The notes beneath the pieces are model-generated. The model was not told the DNA's origin, did not search any database, and worked only from the letters and a program-made list of their open reading frames with translations. This document shows, in pieces, positions 8,939-23,304 of a stretch of DNA of 64,000 nt. This stretch comes from Blastomonas fulva (GTDB lineage: Bacteria > Pseudomonadota > Alphaproteobacteria > Sphingomonadales > Sphingomonadaceae), in assembly GCF_003431825.1 (NCBI RefSeq), contig NZ_CP020083.1:930001-994000 (forward strand). Reading direction: 5' to 3'. How positions within the stretch are numbered: position 1 is the stretch's first letter; every line of letters begins with the position of its first letter. The position numbers were made by a program, and so were the translations under genes.

Positions 8939-9567
8939 GCGATGGCTCCCTGAAGCCCGGCGGGCATCGTTTCGGCAGATTTCGACGGGGCTTCGGCCGC
9001 GCGATCCACCGGTGCGATCGCAGCGACCGCGCGGGCAAGCCGCTCGCCGACCACGGCAGCATCGGGCAGCGCGCGCAGCATCGGCTGCGGGTTGCCGAGC
9101 TTCCACGGACGGGCATGCGGCCAGAGCACCAGATAGCCCAGTTTGTGCGGGCCGATCAGCTGCAGCGCCAGATCGCCCTCCACCGGACCCAGCGGACGCA
9201 GATTGGCGCCACCGATCTTGGCCAGCGGTAGGTTGATGCACATGTTGAGCGCGACGCCGACGCGCAGCACGACGCGCCTGCTGGTCAGCGTGTACACCGT
9301 GGTCCGCGCGACCGCCCAGGCATAGAGCATCAGCAGACCGATGCCGACCGCGCCCGCGATGATCGTCGCGATCACGCCGCTGGTGCTGCCGTTATAGATC
9401 GCCAGAGCCACCAGGACCGCGAAGTACAGGCCGACGATGCGGGTGAAGAACGCGCTGCGGGCAAGCAGCCGCCATTCGGGCGAGCCCTGCCAGAGGAGCG
9501 TTTCGCCCTCCGGCAGCTCTCCGGGCAGACCCCGGACCGGCTCGTCATCATATTCGGTGATGATCAT
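8935..9567 (-). CDS. puhB: Photosynthetic complex assembly protein PuhB
   Basis: Membrane protein of 210 residues with a bacterial PH-like fold and two to three transmembrane segments (about residues 38-90). PuhB helps reaction-centre and LH1 assembly in Rhodobacter. The N-terminal LPEGETLLWQGSPEW signature and the TTVYTLTSRRVVLR block are typical. It overlaps puhA and puhC by four bases each (ATGA), indicating translational coupling. Confidence 0.94.
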   Translation of the reverse strand: MIITEYDDEPVRGLPGELPEGETLLWQGSPEWRLLARSAFFTRIVGLYFAVLVALAIYNGSTSGVIATIIAGAVGIGLLMLYAWAVARTTVYTLTSRRVVLRVGVALNMCINLPLAKIGGANLRPLGPVEGDLALQLIGPHKLGYLVLWPHARPWKLGNPQPMLRALPDAAVVGERLARAVAAIAPVDRAAEAPSKSAETMPAGLQGAIA

Positions 9568-10337
9568 ATCAGCGGCTCCTGCCGGGCGCGGTTAGCGTAG
9601 AGGTAACCGCCGCCGAAATATCCGGAGATCTTGTCTTCCTCATAGCGGCTGATCTGCCCGGGGGTCTCGACCTGCGGGCAACCGGCGAACTGCCCGGCGT
9701 TGATCGCGTCGACCACGATCTGGCGTGCGGACTTGCGGATCTTGGCCATCGGCATCGGGGCGAGCGCGTGCACACCCTCTGCGGTGACGACTTCAAGATA
9801 GCGCACCTGGTGCTCGGAGCGATCGACCCAGATTTCCGCCACGGTGCCTGCGACCGCGCCATCTGCGCCGATCACGGTCATGCCGCGCGGATCGGGATCG
9901 CCGCGTGCGATCGAGAAGCTGGGTTCAAGCGCCATCGGAACGATGCGGTTGTTGCCGAAGGCGTCGATGTCCGGAAGGCGGCTGCGCTCGGCATAGGCCG
10001 ACGGGCCGATGCAATCGGTGAGCGGGTTGCCGGTGGGCACATAGGGTGCTCCGGGGAACGGGCTCATCCGGCGTCCGGCGATCTCGAACGGCTCCTTGCC
10101 GATGGTCGGCGTGCTGACCGTGCCGCGGCCGAAAGGCAGCTTGAAGGTCTTGGGGGAGGCGTGCAGCAGCGGCCCGCCCATGCCCAGCGAACGCCCGGTC
10201 AGGTCGTCCTCCAGTGGAAAGCCCTCTCGCCGGTCCTCTCGCCGAAGATAATAGATCAGACCGATGAAAAAGAGCACGAACGCCCAGAAAGCGATCGATG
10301 CGACATCGATATTGCCCACGATATTGCCGTTAAACAT
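9564..10337 (-). CDS. puhA: Photosynthetic reaction centre H subunit
   Basis: H subunit of the type II reaction centre, 257 residues, close to the family's usual 250-260. A single N-terminal transmembrane helix (residues about 12-31, SIAFWAFVLFFIGLIYYLRR) is followed by a large cytoplasmic domain with the PRC-barrel fold. It stabilises the L/M core and conducts protons to QB. The L and M genes (pufL, pufM) are not in this window, so the reaction centre must be completed from genes elsewhere. A Shine-Dalgarno GAGAGGTAAG precedes ATG 10337. Confidence 0.97.
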   Translation of the reverse strand: MFNGNIVGNIDVASIAFWAFVLFFIGLIYYLRREDRREGFPLEDDLTGRSLGMGGPLLHASPKTFKLPFGRGTVSTPTIGKEPFEIAGRRMSPFPGAPYVPTGNPLTDCIGPSAYAERSRLPDIDAFGNNRIVPMALEPSFSIARGDPDPRGMTVIGADGAVAGTVAEIWVDRSEHQVRYLEVVTAEGVHALAPMPMAKIRKSARQIVVDAINAGQFAGCPQVETPGQISRYEEDKISGYFGGGYLYANRARQEPLI

Positions 10338-10364
10338 GGCGCTTACCTCTCTTCTTCAAAACCT

Positions 10365-11794
10365 TCATGTCGGAAACTCGGTGAGACCGAACCGCGATTG
10401 CGGAGCGGCGGTATCGACCTGTTGGCCCCCGACAAGCGGGCCAAGCACGATCATGGTAACAAGCAGCAGAATGATCTCGATCAGGTACACCGTGCCATAG
10501 CCGGTGGCGCGATAGGCCAGGGTCGCACCGATCTGGTCAGCCAGCGCGAGCGCGGAGACCCCGTCGCGGATCAGCCCGCCCGCCGCGATCGCCAGACCCG
10601 ATGCGCTGGCCTGGACCGCGCCCCAGGCACCCAGCGCGAGGCCAGATCCCTTGTGCTGGCCGCTGCCGGCGATGGCCATGATCGCGCTGAGCGTGCCGAC
10701 CGAAAACAATCCCGAACCCATGCCGATGGCAAGCGCGCCTGCAAACACCAGCGCGCTGGCATCGAGCGGCGCTGCAAACAGCAGCATCGCGAAGGCCAGC
10801 ATGCCGACCACAGCGCCAAAGCCCGCGAGCCGAAGCGGATCCGCGCCCGCGCTGAGGCGGCGCGCGGCAAAGGCGAAGCTCAACAGCATGCCGAACGCCC
10901 ACAGCCCGGTGAGGATCGTGGTGGCGCCCACCGACATGCCCAGCACCTCGCCGCCGAACGGCTCGAGCAGCACGTCCTGCATGCTGAACGCTGCGGTACC
11001 GCAGCCGATCGCGACCAGCAGCCGGGCGTTGCGGGCCTCTGCGGTGAATTCGCGCCAGACCACCGAGAATTTGGGGGTCGGGCGATCGGGCCGGGTGGTC
11101 GATGGCGCACGCGCCTCCTGCTTCCACAGCGCGATGATGTTGAGCGCCATGGTGAACATCGCCGCGCCCTGGACGATCGCGACCAGCCGGGTGGCCGAGA
11201 AATCGGCGAGCAATGATCCCATGATGAACGCGGCCATCATCATGCCGACCAGCAGCATCACGAACATCAGCGCGACGACGCGGGGCCGTGTTTCTTCGGG
11301 AGCCAGATCGGTGGCGAGCGCAAGGCCTGCGGTCTGCGTGGTGTGCATGCCGAGCCCGGTGAGCAGGAAGGCCAGCGCGCCTGCGATCAACCCGACGGTG
11401 AACGTATCGCCGCGCGACAGCAGCAGCAGCGCGAACGGCATGATCGCAAGCCCACCGAACTGGAGCAGGGAGCCGAACCAGATATAGGGCACCCGGCGCC
11501 AGCCGAGCATCGACTTGTGGTTGTCCGACTTGTGGCCGATCAGCGCGCGGAACGGGGCGACCAGCAACGGGATCGCGATCATCAGCGCGACCAGCCAGGC
11601 GGGCGTGCCCAATTCGACGATCATCACGCGGTTGAGCGTGCCGTTGAGGAGCACCGTCGCCACGCCGACCGTCACCTGGAACAGCGACAGGCGCAGCAGG
11701 CGGCCCATCGGCAGCTCCGCGCTCGCCGCATCGGCGAACGGCAGGAACTGCGTCCCCAGGCCCGCGAAGAACCGTGTCGAGGCGCCGGCAAGGC

Positions 11795-11798
<4 letters not shown>
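10365..11798 (-). CDS. lhaA: Light-harvesting 1 assembly protein LhaA (PucC-family MFS)
   Basis: Twelve-helix membrane protein of 477 residues of the LhaA/PucC branch of the major facilitator superfamily, which brings bacteriochlorophyll to LH polypeptides during LH1 assembly. Family blocks visible include LNRVMIVELG near residue 57, FRALIGHKSDNHKS and YIWFGSLLQFGG. It starts by an ATGA overlap with the bchM stop and is followed 27 bases later by puhA, the standard order. A second PucC-family gene lies at 25827-27170. Confidence 0.95.
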
Positions 11799-13398
<1,600 letters not shown>

Positions 13399-16300
13399 TC
13401 ATTCTGCTGCGATCAGGCCTTCCAGCCTGTCTTCGATATCGTCCGCGGCGGCGCGAAGCGCTGCCAGGGTTGCGGCATCCGGTTCCCACAGCCGGCGGTC
13501 GCATGCTTCCAGAAGGCGTTCGGCAACGCGTGCCGAGGCCTTGGGATTGAGAGTGGCCAGACGCGCGCGCATGGCATCGTCGAGCACATAAGTTTCGCTG
13601 ATCTGCTGATAGACCCAGGGCGCGACCTGGCCAGTGGTGGCCGACCAGCCCATCGTCGTGGTGACATGGCCCTCGATCTGGCGCACGCCCTCGAAGCCGT
13701 GCTTGAGCATGCCTTCATACCATTTGGGGTTGAGCATCCGGGTGCGGGTTTCGCGGTCGATCTGTTCGGACAAAGTGCGCACCTTGGCCGGGCCTTCGGT
13801 CGCATCGACGATGTAGACAGGCGCTGCCTTGCCGCCGCGAGCGCGGGTGACCGAGCGGCTGACCCCGCCCAACGCATCGACATACTGGTCGATATCGGTG
13901 ACGCCCAGTTCCACCGAGTCGAGGTTCTGATAGGTGAACTCGACCGAGGACAATGCGCTTTCGAGCAGTTCGCGGTGCTTCACCGGTGCGCCCGAGCGGC
14001 CATAGGCATAGCCCTTGTGGGTCTCGAACGCTTCGGCAAGCTCGTCGGGATCGGCCCAGGCACCGCCGTCGATCATCATGTTGACCTGCGCGCCATAGGC
14101 ACCTTCAGCGTTGGAAAACACGCGCAAGCTCGCGGTTTCCATGTCGCAGCCTATCTTGGCGGCATGCGCCAGAGCATGCTTGCGCACGAAGTTGAGCGTT
14201 TCGGGCTCGTCGGCGGTGGCAGCCAACCACGCTGCCTCGGCGATCATCCGGGTCTGAAGGGGTAAAAGATCGCGGAAGACGCCGGACAGCGTGGCTATCA
14301 CGTCGATGCGGGGACGGCCGAGCTCGGCCAGCGGGATCAGTTCGGCCCCTGCCAGGCGGCCGTAGGAGTCGAAGCGCGGGCGCGCGCCGAGCAGGCACAT
14401 GACCTGCGCGATCTGCGTGCCCTCGGTCTTGAGATTGTCGGTGCCCCACAGCACCATCGCGATGCTTTCGGGCACCGGATCGCCCGCTTCGGCATGCCGC
14501 GCCAGCAAAGCTTCGGCCTGGACCGTGCCGGTGGCGCAGGCAAAGGCGCTGGGGATGCGGAAGGGATCGAACCCATGGGTGTTGCGCCCGGTGGGCAACA
14601 CCTCGGGGTTGTGCAGGATGTCGCCGCCAGGAGCGGGACGGACATAACCTCCGTCGAGTGCATGAACCAGCGCGCCGAGCTCGTCATTGGCCGAGAGCTT
14701 GGCATCGAGCTCGGCGCGAGTGGCGCCGTTGTCGGCAGCTGAGAGCGCATTGAGGAACGCCTCGCGTTCCTCGCCTTCGAGCTGGCTGCCCAGCACGTGC
14801 AGGCCGAAAGGGATCAGCGCACGTTCGAGTTCATAGAGGTTGCCCGCAAGTGCTGCGATGTCAGACCCATCGATATCGAGCGCGGTCGCCGCATCGCGGA
14901 TCATGATCTCGAGCGCGGCGCGTTCGACGCCCTCGCCTGCCAGCGCCCGCCAGCGCTCGACCAGCGCCTTCAGATCGGCAAAGCCCTTGTACAGGCCTGC
15001 TTCGGCGAGCGGCGGGGTGAGATACGACACCAGGGTCGCACCCGAGCGGCGCTTGGCGATGATGCCTTCCGAAGGGTTGTTGGCGGCGTAGAGGTAGAAA
15101 TTGGGGACGGTGCCCAGCAGCCGGTCGGGCCAGCAATCGCCCGAAAGGCCTGCCTGCTTGCCCGGCATGAACTCGAGCGCGCCGTGGGTGCCGAAGTGCA
15201 GCATGGCATCGGCGCGGAACTCTTCGCGGATCCAGCGATAGAAGGCGGCAAAGGCGTGCGTCGGCGCGAAATCGCCATCGAACAGCAGCCGCATCGGATC
15301 GCCTTCATAGCCGAAGCTGGGCTGGACGCCGACGAACACGTTGCCGAACTGCTTGCCGAGCACATGGATCGACCAGCCATCGCTGTTCAGCTTGCCGGGC
15401 GCGGGGCCCCACTGCTTTTCGATCGCGCGCAGGTGCGGCTCGTTGGTGACATGGTCGTCGGTCGAGATCCGCACCGCGACATTGGCGTCCGATCCGAAGC
15501 GTTCAGAATTGCCCTTGAGGATCGCATCGCGCAGGCCATCGACGGTCGCCGGCGGCGCACAGTCGTACCCTTCTGCCGCCAGCCGGTGGAGCGTGGCGTG
15601 CAGCGATTCGAACACCGCAAGGTGCGCCGCGCTGCCGGTGGCACCGGCGTTGGGCGGGAAGTTGAACAGGATGATCGCCAGCTTGCGCTTGGCGCGCTGA
15701 GACCGGCGCAGCGCCACCATCCGCTCGACCTTGGCGGCCAGCATCTCGGCGCGCTCGGGACAGCTCTGCATCGCGCGCATCGCATCGGGGGCGGTGAACA
15801 GGCAGTGGCGTTCGCAGCCATCGCAGGGCTCGCCCGCGCCATCCGAGCGGCCACCGAAGACATGCGGCATCACCGCACCATCGAGCTCGGGGATGGCGAC
15901 CATCATCGTCGCTTCGAGTGGCAGCAGCCCCTGGTGGCGGTTGCCCCATTGCTCGAGGCTCTGGAACTCGATCGGATGCGCCGCGATGTACGGCAGGTCC
16001 ATGCCTGCGAGCACTTCCTCGGCAGCAGCGGCATCGTTATAGGCGGGGCCGCCGACCAGCGAAAAGCCGGTGAGGTTGATCACGGCATCGACCACGGGCT
16101 TGCCATCGCGGACCAGGAACCGGTCCATCGCCGGGCGCGCGTCCAAGCCGCTTGCAAACACAGGGACGACATCGAGCCCGCGCGCTTCCAATGCTGCGAT
16201 CACGCCATCGTAATGCGCGGCATCCTTGCCCAGCAGATAGGAGCGCAGCAGCACCAGCCCGACCGTTCCGGTCGCCTTGGGGTTGCGCGGCAGCGCTCTG

Positions 16301-17031
16301 GCATCCTCGGTGATCCGTTCCGCGATTGCGGGGTGATAGAGGCCAAGCTCGGGATATTCGCGCGGCGCCTGTGCGGGCGTGGTGCCCTTGAGTGCAGCGC
16401 GTTCGCCTGCGGCATAGCGGTCGATCAGGCCGCGGATCATCGAGACGACATTGTCGTCGCTGCCCGCCAGCCAGTATTGCAGCGTCAGGAAATAATGCCG
16501 CACGTCCTGCGCGGTGCCGGGGATGAACTTGAGGATCTTGGGCAGGCGGCGCAGCATCTTCATCTGCCCCGCGCCCGAGCTCGCACCCGGCTTGGAGGAG
16601 CCGCGCAATTTCTTGAGCAGCGCCAGCGGGCCGCGCGCGGGCGCGTCCATCCGATAGCCGCCCATGCGGGTCAGCTTGACGATATCGCCTGCGGACATCA
16701 GCCCGAGCATCGCATCGCACTGCTCGCGCCGGGCTTCCAGCGCGGGGTGGATGGCGCGGACATGGTCCTCGAGGAACAGCATGGTGGCGATGACGATGTC
16801 GGCGCGGGCAATGTCGGCGCGCGCGGCATCGATCGCACCGGGGTCACGGTCCCAGTCGGCGGCGGCATGGAAGCCGATCGACAGTCCCGGCATGTCCTTG
16901 ACCAGCACCGCCTCGGCCCGGTCAACCGCGCCCGACAGATGGTTGTCGAGCGTGATGAACACCACGCGGATCGCGGCGGAGCGGCCGTTTGCATGCTGAG
17001 AGGCCGCTGGGGGGTTGGCTCTACCGGGCAT
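13399..17031 (-). CDS. bchH: Magnesium chelatase subunit H
   Basis: Large porphyrin-binding subunit (about 1210 residues) of magnesium chelatase, inserting Mg into protoporphyrin IX with BchI and BchD, neither of which is in this window. CobN/BchH family sequence runs end to end. Start ATG 17031 (MPGRANPP) is preferred because AAAGGCGC lies just upstream; an in-frame alternative sits five codons earlier at 17046. Either way the start overlaps the 3' end of bchB. BchH binds protoporphyrin and commits it to the bacteriochlorophyll branch. Confidence 0.97.
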   Translation of the reverse strand: MPGRANPPAASQHANGRSAAIRVVFITLDNHLSGAVDRAEAVLVKDMPGLSIGFHAAADWDRDPGAIDAARADIARADIVIATMLFLEDHVRAIHPALEARREQCDAMLGLMSAGDIVKLTRMGGYRMDAPARGPLALLKKLRGSSKPGASSGAGQMKMLRRLPKILKFIPGTAQDVRHYFLTLQYWLAGSDDNVVSMIRGLIDRYAAGERAALKGTTPAQAPREYPELGLYHPAIAERITEDARALPRNPKATGTVGLVLLRSYLLGKDAAHYDGVIAALEARGLDVVPVFASGLDARPAMDRFLVRDGKPVVDAVINLTGFSLVGGPAYNDAAAAEEVLAGMDLPYIAAHPIEFQSLEQWGNRHQGLLPLEATMMVAIPELDGAVMPHVFGGRSDGAGEPCDGCERHCLFTAPDAMRAMQSCPERAEMLAAKVERMVALRRSQRAKRKLAIILFNFPPNAGATGSAAHLAVFESLHATLHRLAAEGYDCAPPATVDGLRDAILKGNSERFGSDANVAVRISTDDHVTNEPHLRAIEKQWGPAPGKLNSDGWSIHVLGKQFGNVFVGVQPSFGYEGDPMRLLFDGDFAPTHAFAAFYRWIREEFRADAMLHFGTHGALEFMPGKQAGLSGDCWPDRLLGTVPNFYLYAANNPSEGIIAKRRSGATLVSYLTPPLAEAGLYKGFADLKALVERWRALAGEGVERAALEIMIRDAATALDIDGSDIAALAGNLYELERALIPFGLHVLGSQLEGEEREAFLNALSAADNGATRAELDAKLSANDELGALVHALDGGYVRPAPGGDILHNPEVLPTGRNTHGFDPFRIPSAFACATGTVQAEALLARHAEAGDPVPESIAMVLWGTDNLKTEGTQIAQVMCLLGARPRFDSYGRLAGAELIPLAELGRPRIDVIATLSGVFRDLLPLQTRMIAEAAWLAATADEPETLNFVRKHALAHAAKIGCDMETASLRVFSNAEGAYGAQVNMMIDGGAWADPDELAEAFETHKGYAYGRSGAPVKHRELLESALSSVEFTYQNLDSVELGVTDIDQYVDALGGVSRSVTRARGGKAAPVYIVDATEGPAKVRTLSEQIDRETRTRMLNPKWYEGMLKHGFEGVRQIEGHVTTTMGWSATTGQVAPWVYQQISETYVLDDAMRARLATLNPKASARVAERLLEACDRRLWEPDAATLAALRAAADDIEDRLEGLIAAE

Positions 17032-18658
17032 AATGCGCCTTTGCATCGTACAGCGTGTCTATCGTGATGGAGGCCAGCCCACGCTCAGCAGCATAAGCCT
17101 CAGTGTTGCGTCGCGCCTTGCCACGCACAAAGAAGGGAATTTTCTTGAGTTCGGTCTCCGCCTCGGCGGTCCAGCGGGTCAGCTCGAGCACGTCTCCATG
17201 GGCAGCAGGGCCATGGGCGGCGGGTATCGACGCTGCAGCTGAAGCCAATACCGGTTCATGGGCAGGTTCAACGTGACGGTCTTCCTTAGGAAGCGAAACG
17301 ACCGGGGCATTCTCGACAGTCCCATGCGCCAGATGGCTCGCGCCAGCGCCATCATGGAACTCCGGATCATCGCGGAACATCGTCAGCAGATGCTCTTCCA
17401 GCCCCATGACCAGCGGATGCACCCAGCTGTCGAACAGCACGTTGGCGCCTTCGAAACCCATTTGCGGGCTGTGCCGGGCGGGGAAATCCTGGACATGCAC
17501 TGGGGCCGAGATCACCGCGCAGGGGATCGACAGCCGCTTGGCGATGTGGCGTTCCATCTGCGTGCCCAGCACCAGTTCGGGGTGCGCGGCGGCGATGGCG
17601 TCCTCGACCTCGAGATGATCGTCGCTGATCAGCGGCTCGACGCCATGTTCGGCGGCGGCAGCGCGGATATCGCGAGCGAATTCGCGGTTGTAGCAGCCCA
17701 GGCCGCAGACCACGAAGCCCAGCTCGTCGCGTGCCACGCGGGCAGCAGCGATGGCGTGCGTCGCATCGCCGAAGATGAAGACGCGCTTGCCGGTGAGATA
17801 GGTCGAGTCGACCGAGCGGCTCCACCACGGCATCCGGGCTTCAGCCAGGTTCAGCGCGGGCGCCGGATCGACCTTGGCGAGGCTTGCGACTTCGCGGATG
17901 AAGTCGAGCGTCGCGCCATGGCCAATGGGGATGGTCTTGGTGAAGGGCTGCTTGAAGTTCTTCTCCAGCCAGCGCGCGGCGGTATCGGCGATTTCCGGAT
18001 ACATGACGATGTTGAAATCAGCCTCACCGATCCGGGCTATGTCAGCCGCGCTCGCCCCCATGGGCGCGGTGACGTTGATCTCTATGCCGAGCGCAGCCAG
18101 TATCTTCGCTATCTCGACGATATCGTCGCGGTGGCGAAAACCCAGTGCGCTCGGCCCAAGCAGGTTCGCTTTGGGACGCGGAGAACCTGCCTGGCACGGT
18201 GCGGGGCGGGAGGAATCCCCGACCGCGAGAGTTCTGACAATCTGGTAGAAAGTCTCCGAGGCGCCCCAGTTCTCCTTGCGGGAGTAGCTGGGCAGCTCGA
18301 GTGGAATGACGGGAATGGGCAACCGCATCGCCTGGGCCATGCCGGCGGGGTCGTCCTGGATCAGTTCGGCAGTGCACGACGATCCGACCAGCAGTGCCGC
18401 CGGATTGAAGCGCGCCACGGCATCGCGCGCGGCGGACTGGAACAGCTCGGCCGTATCCTTGCCCAGATCGCGCGCCTGGAAGGTGGTGTAGGTGACCGGC
18501 GGGCGCTTGCCGCGGCGCTCGATCATCGTGAACAGGAGGTCCGCATAGGTATCACCCTGCGGCGCGTGCAGCAGATAGTGCACATCCGTCATGCCGGTCG
18601 CGACCCGCATTGCCCCTACATGAGGAGGCCCTTCATAGGTCCAGACCGATAGCTGCAT
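17021..18658 (-). CDS. bchB: Light-independent protochlorophyllide reductase subunit B
   Basis: 545-residue BchB, the NifK-like half of the catalytic BchNB complex that reduces protochlorophyllide ring D. Asp36 (HAPQGD), the unusual fourth ligand of the NB [4Fe-4S] cluster known from crystal structures, is conserved here. A C-terminal region unique to BchB ([17 protein letters not shown], then a short helical domain) is present. An Ala/Pro/His-rich insertion near residues 440-500 lengthens the linker before it. The gene begins four bases after bchN stops and overlaps bchH. Confidence 0.97.
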   Translation of the reverse strand: MQLSVWTYEGPPHVGAMRVATGMTDVHYLLHAPQGDTYADLLFTMIERRGKRPPVTYTTFQARDLGKDTAELFQSAARDAVARFNPAALLVGSSCTAELIQDDPAGMAQAMRLPIPVIPLELPSYSRKENWGASETFYQIVRTLAVGDSSRPAPCQAGSPRPKANLLGPSALGFRHRDDIVEIAKILAALGIEINVTAPMGASAADIARIGEADFNIVMYPEIADTAARWLEKNFKQPFTKTIPIGHGATLDFIREVASLAKVDPAPALNLAEARMPWWSRSVDSTYLTGKRVFIFGDATHAIAAARVARDELGFVVCGLGCYNREFARDIRAAAAEHGVEPLISDDHLEVEDAIAAAHPELVLGTQMERHIAKRLSIPCAVISAPVHVQDFPARHSPQMGFEGANVLFDSWVHPLVMGLEEHLLTMFRDDPEFHDGAGASHLAHGTVENAPVVSLPKEDRHVEPAHEPVLASAAASIPAAHGPAAHGDVLELTRWTAEAETELKKIPFFVRGKARRNTEAYAAERGLASITIDTLYDAKAHYAR

Positions 18659-18662
18659 CGCC

Positions 18663-20521
<1,859 letters not shown>

Positions 20522-20554
20522 AAGCGCCGTTGCGTCTCCCGTCTCAAGAACTGA

Positions 20555-20584
20555 AACCTACCCCTCGCCCCGCAAAAGTGTCAA
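20555..20584 (-). promoter_or_regulatory. Candidate sigma70-type promoter of the bchF operon
   Basis: Read on the minus strand: TTGACA (20584-20579), 18-base spacer, TAGGTT (20560-20555). Transcription would begin near 20548, about 27 bases before the bchF ATG. The -35 box lies within the PpsR-type site, as expected for repression by occlusion. Confidence 0.5.
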
Positions 20585-20596
20585 GTTAAATTGACG
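20579..20596. promoter_or_regulatory. PpsR/CrtJ-type operator, bchF side
   Basis: TGT-N12-ACG, one base off the PpsR/CrtJ consensus TGT-N12-ACA, with an extended dyad (TGTCAA ... TTGACG). It overlaps the -35 element proposed for bchF. ppsR itself is encoded 1.2 kb away. Confidence 0.65.
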
Positions 20597-20621
20597 TATA
20601 GTTTTCTTGACAAAATGACGG

Positions 20622-20650
20622 TTGTCAGGCCCACTGGACAGGCGTAGGGT
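20622..20650 (+). promoter_or_regulatory. Candidate promoter of ppaA-ppsR
   Basis: TTGTCA (20622-20627), 17-base spacer, TAGGGT (20645-20650). The -35 box coincides with the second PpsR-type operator, which would allow PpsR autoregulation. Confidence 0.4.
20623..20640. promoter_or_regulatory. PpsR/CrtJ-type operator, ppaA side
   Basis: Exact TGT-N12-ACA match (TGTCAGGCCCACTGGACA). It lies 27 bases from the bchF-side site, a tandem arrangement typical of PpsR/CrtJ cooperative binding. Confidence 0.7.
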
Positions 20651-20734
20651 TAAGGCCTGGCGAGGGAACGGTCCAAGAAGTCTCCAGCCCGCGAGGCCGA
20701 TGCACGATGTATCGACAAGACCAGGAGAGTCTGA

Positions 20735-21796
20735 ATGGCCTCAGTTTTTGGCATCGATTTGATCAAGTCGACGACAGGACTGTTCCGCAACGCGCGTTTG
20801 CGTAAGAAGGCGTCGCCTTGGGATGGCGAGCAGACCGGCTATGCCCGGTTTGCCCGGCAACGCCCGAGCGACGATGTCGGTCGCCTTGTGGAAGATGAAA
20901 TCATCCCGCGGCTGCTGATGGTGCACCAGGATGATCCACGAATGAGCCACTTCCCTGCCGAGACCCCTGCAACGATGACCCCGGGCGCAATGTCTGGCCA
21001 TGGCGCAGGGCCGGACAACAATGGCTTTCGCGATGCGACCGGCGCCCAGTCCAACGACAATGTGCGCGAGCAGGCGGCAGCGCCGAAGACCGCGGCTGCG
21101 CCTGCGCTGGTCCAGATTTTCGACGAAGCGGCGATCCGCGATTTCGCTTCGCAAGTGCTGATCCATGAAGTCGACGTGCTCGCCGACATGGTGAACACCT
21201 ATCTCGACCAGAATGTTGCCCCCGAAGCGCTGTTCATCCAGCTGATCGCGCCGGCTGCGCGCGAACTGGGCGAGAAGTGGAATCGTGACGAGTGCGATTT
21301 CGTCGATGTGACCATGGGCCTGTGGCGGCTGCAGTCGCTGCTGCGCACGATCGCGGTGTGGGCACCGCCCTCGCCCGGCTGGAACCTGCGCACCAACAAG
21401 GCGCTGTTCACCACCATGCCGAACGACCAGCACAGCCTGGGCACATTGATCATCTCGGAGTGCTTCCAGCGCGCCGGATGGGATGTCGAGACGCTCATCG
21501 AGCCGCAACAATCCGACATTTTGCAGGCTTTGGACGAAATATCTTATGATCTGGTTGGATTGACAGTCACCACCGACTTTTCTATCGCGGCGGTTCCCAA
21601 GCTGCTGACGGCGATGAGAAGCGTGTCCTGCAATCCCAATCTGGCAATCATGATCGGCGGTCCGGCCCTTGGCTATGATCCCGTGCGTGCGCGCGAGCTG
21701 GGTGCGGATGGAACCGCTGCCGACGCTGAAGCTGCGCTGCAACTGGCCGACGAACTTGTATCTTCCGGGGTTGAGCGCGCTGCTCTGACGCTTTGA
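20735..21796 (+). CDS. ppaA: B12-binding photosynthesis regulator PpaA/AerR
   Basis: 353-residue member of the PpaA/AerR family, cobalamin-binding antirepressors that act on PpsR/CrtJ. A divergent N-terminal part (residues 1-125) is followed by a helical cap and a Rossmann-type B12 domain. The cobalamin-ligand motif DxHxxG is present as D231-Q-H233-S-L-G236, so the lower-ligand His is intact. The stop overlaps the region where ppsR starts, in the usual ppaA-ppsR order. Known members bind adenosyl/hydroxocobalamin in a light-dependent manner; that property is inferred here. Confidence 0.94.
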   Translation: MASVFGIDLIKSTTGLFRNARLRKKASPWDGEQTGYARFARQRPSDDVGRLVEDEIIPRLLMVHQDDPRMSHFPAETPATMTPGAMSGHGAGPDNNGFRDATGAQSNDNVREQAAAPKTAAAPALVQIFDEAAIRDFASQVLIHEVDVLADMVNTYLDQNVAPEALFIQLIAPAARELGEKWNRDECDFVDVTMGLWRLQSLLRTIAVWAPPSPGWNLRTNKALFTTMPNDQHSLGTLIISECFQRAGWDVETLIEPQQSDILQALDEISYDLVGLTVTTDFSIAAVPKLLTAMRSVSCNPNLAIMIGGPALGYDPVRARELGADGTAADAEAALQLADELVSSGVERAALTL

Positions 21797-21816
21797 AGTC
21801 CGCTCCCGGCGCGGCA

Positions 21817-23247
21817 ATGAAAAAGGACGAGCTTTCCGCGATCCCCATGCCTTTTCGCGACCTCAAAGGCGTCGTCGGCACACTTGAAATCGGCGCGGCA
21901 CTGTCACTGGTGCTGGCCGCAGGCGATATCGCCCTGGCGCTCGATTCTGATGGCGTCATCAGCGATGTTTCCGTGAGTGCCGAGGACATGCCAGATCTGA
22001 GCGCCTGGATTGGCAGGCGCTGGGAGGATACGGTTGCGCTCGACAGCAAGCCGAAGATCAACGAAATGCTTACCAGCCAGCCGTCGGAAACCCCCGATCG
22101 CTGGCGCCAGGTCAACCACCCCGGCCCCGATGGCAACCTGCCGATCCATTACCGCCTGGTAGACCTCGGCGAAGGCAATCCGCGCATGGCGATCGGCCGC
22201 GATGTCCGCGCCTGGGCCAGCCTGCAGCAGCGTCTGCTGCAGACCCAGCAGTCGCTCGAGCGCGATTACCTCAAGCTGCGCCAGACCGAGGCGCGCTATC
22301 GCCTGCTGTTCGACATGATCACCGATCCGGTGCTGGTCATCGATGCCAGCACCCGGCGGATCACCGCGGCAAATCCCGCAAGCTACCGGCTGTTCGCCGC
22401 CAAGTCGGGCTCGCTGGAGAATCGCGATCTTGCCAATGTCATCGGCGGCATCTCGCGCGATGACCTGATCGCCAGCCTGGGCGGCGCGACTGCGACCGGC
22501 GAGCGCTGCGAGATGGAGGTCAGCATCGTTCCTGGCGAACCGCCGATGCTGCTCACCGCCATGCCCTTCCGTCAGGACAGCGGCCGCCAGTTCATGATCC
22601 GCCTGACGCGCACCGGCGATATCGTCGGCGCCGATGGCGATCAGCGTCCGCTGCACGAGCTGATCGAGCGGATGCCCGATGCGTTCGTGCTGACCGATGG
22701 CGCGATGCAGATCATCACTGCCAATTCCGCCTTTGTCGATCTGGTGCACGGCAGTTCCAAGGAAGCGATCACCGGCCAGCCGCTGGGCCGCTTCATCGGC
22801 CGCCCGGGCATCGATGTCGATCTGATGCGCAAGCAACTGGACACCCACGGCCAGGTGCGCAACGCCACCACCATCGTCCATGCCGATGATGCCATCGAGG
22901 AGGCGATCGAGGTTTCGGGCGTCAAGACTGACAGTCAGGGCGGGCATTACGGCTTTGCTATCCGCACCGTCAGCAGGCGTATGCGCGATCTGCCGCCCGC
23001 CGACCGCGACCTGCCGCGCTCGGTCGACCAGCTGACCGAGCTGGTGGGGCGGATGCCGCTGCGCGAGATCGTGCGCGAATCGACCGATTTGATCGAGCGC
23101 ATGTGCATCGAGGCGGCGCTGGCCTACACTTCGGACAACCGCGCATCTGCCGCGGAAATCCTGGGGCTCAGCCGCCAGAGCCTGTATTCCAAGCTCCACC
23201 GCCATGGCCTGGGCAATCTGGTCGGGCGCAAGGACGAATTGAGCTAG
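21817..23247 (+). CDS. ppsR: Photosynthesis repressor PpsR/CrtJ
   Basis: 476-residue transcriptional repressor of photosynthesis genes with PAS domains (about residues 25-130, 155-270 and 275-395), a Gln-rich helix between them (SLQQRLLQTQQSLERDYL) and a C-terminal Fis-type helix-turn-helix (AAEILGLSRQSLYSKLHRHGLG). A cysteine just before the HTH (ERMCIEAAL) corresponds in position to the redox-sensitive Cys424 of R. sphaeroides PpsR. The start is uncertain: TTG 21793 overlaps ppaA, ATG 21817 and ATG 21847 are alternatives. It binds TGT-N12-ACA sites, several of which occur in this window. Confidence 0.95.
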   Translation: MKKDELSAIPMPFRDLKGVVGTLEIGAALSLVLAAGDIALALDSDGVISDVSVSAEDMPDLSAWIGRRWEDTVALDSKPKINEMLTSQPSETPDRWRQVNHPGPDGNLPIHYRLVDLGEGNPRMAIGRDVRAWASLQQRLLQTQQSLERDYLKLRQTEARYRLLFDMITDPVLVIDASTRRITAANPASYRLFAAKSGSLENRDLANVIGGISRDDLIASLGGATATGERCEMEVSIVPGEPPMLLTAMPFRQDSGRQFMIRLTRTGDIVGADGDQRPLHELIERMPDAFVLTDGAMQIITANSAFVDLVHGSSKEAITGQPLGRFIGRPGIDVDLMRKQLDTHGQVRNATTIVHADDAIEEAIEVSGVKTDSQGGHYGFAIRTVSRRMRDLPPADRDLPRSVDQLTELVGRMPLREIVRESTDLIERMCIEAALAYTSDNRASAAEILGLSRQSLYSKLHRHGLGNLVGRKDELS

Positions 23248-23304
23248 GCACGCGCCTGGCGATGTGCGCACGCACCGCCCGCCAACCGCTCCTTTCTTCG
23301 GAAA

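Noticed and set aside
14797-17067. A 756-codon plus-strand open frame opposite bchH.
   Set aside because: Shadow of a high-GC gene; the minus strand encodes full-length BchH with clear homology.
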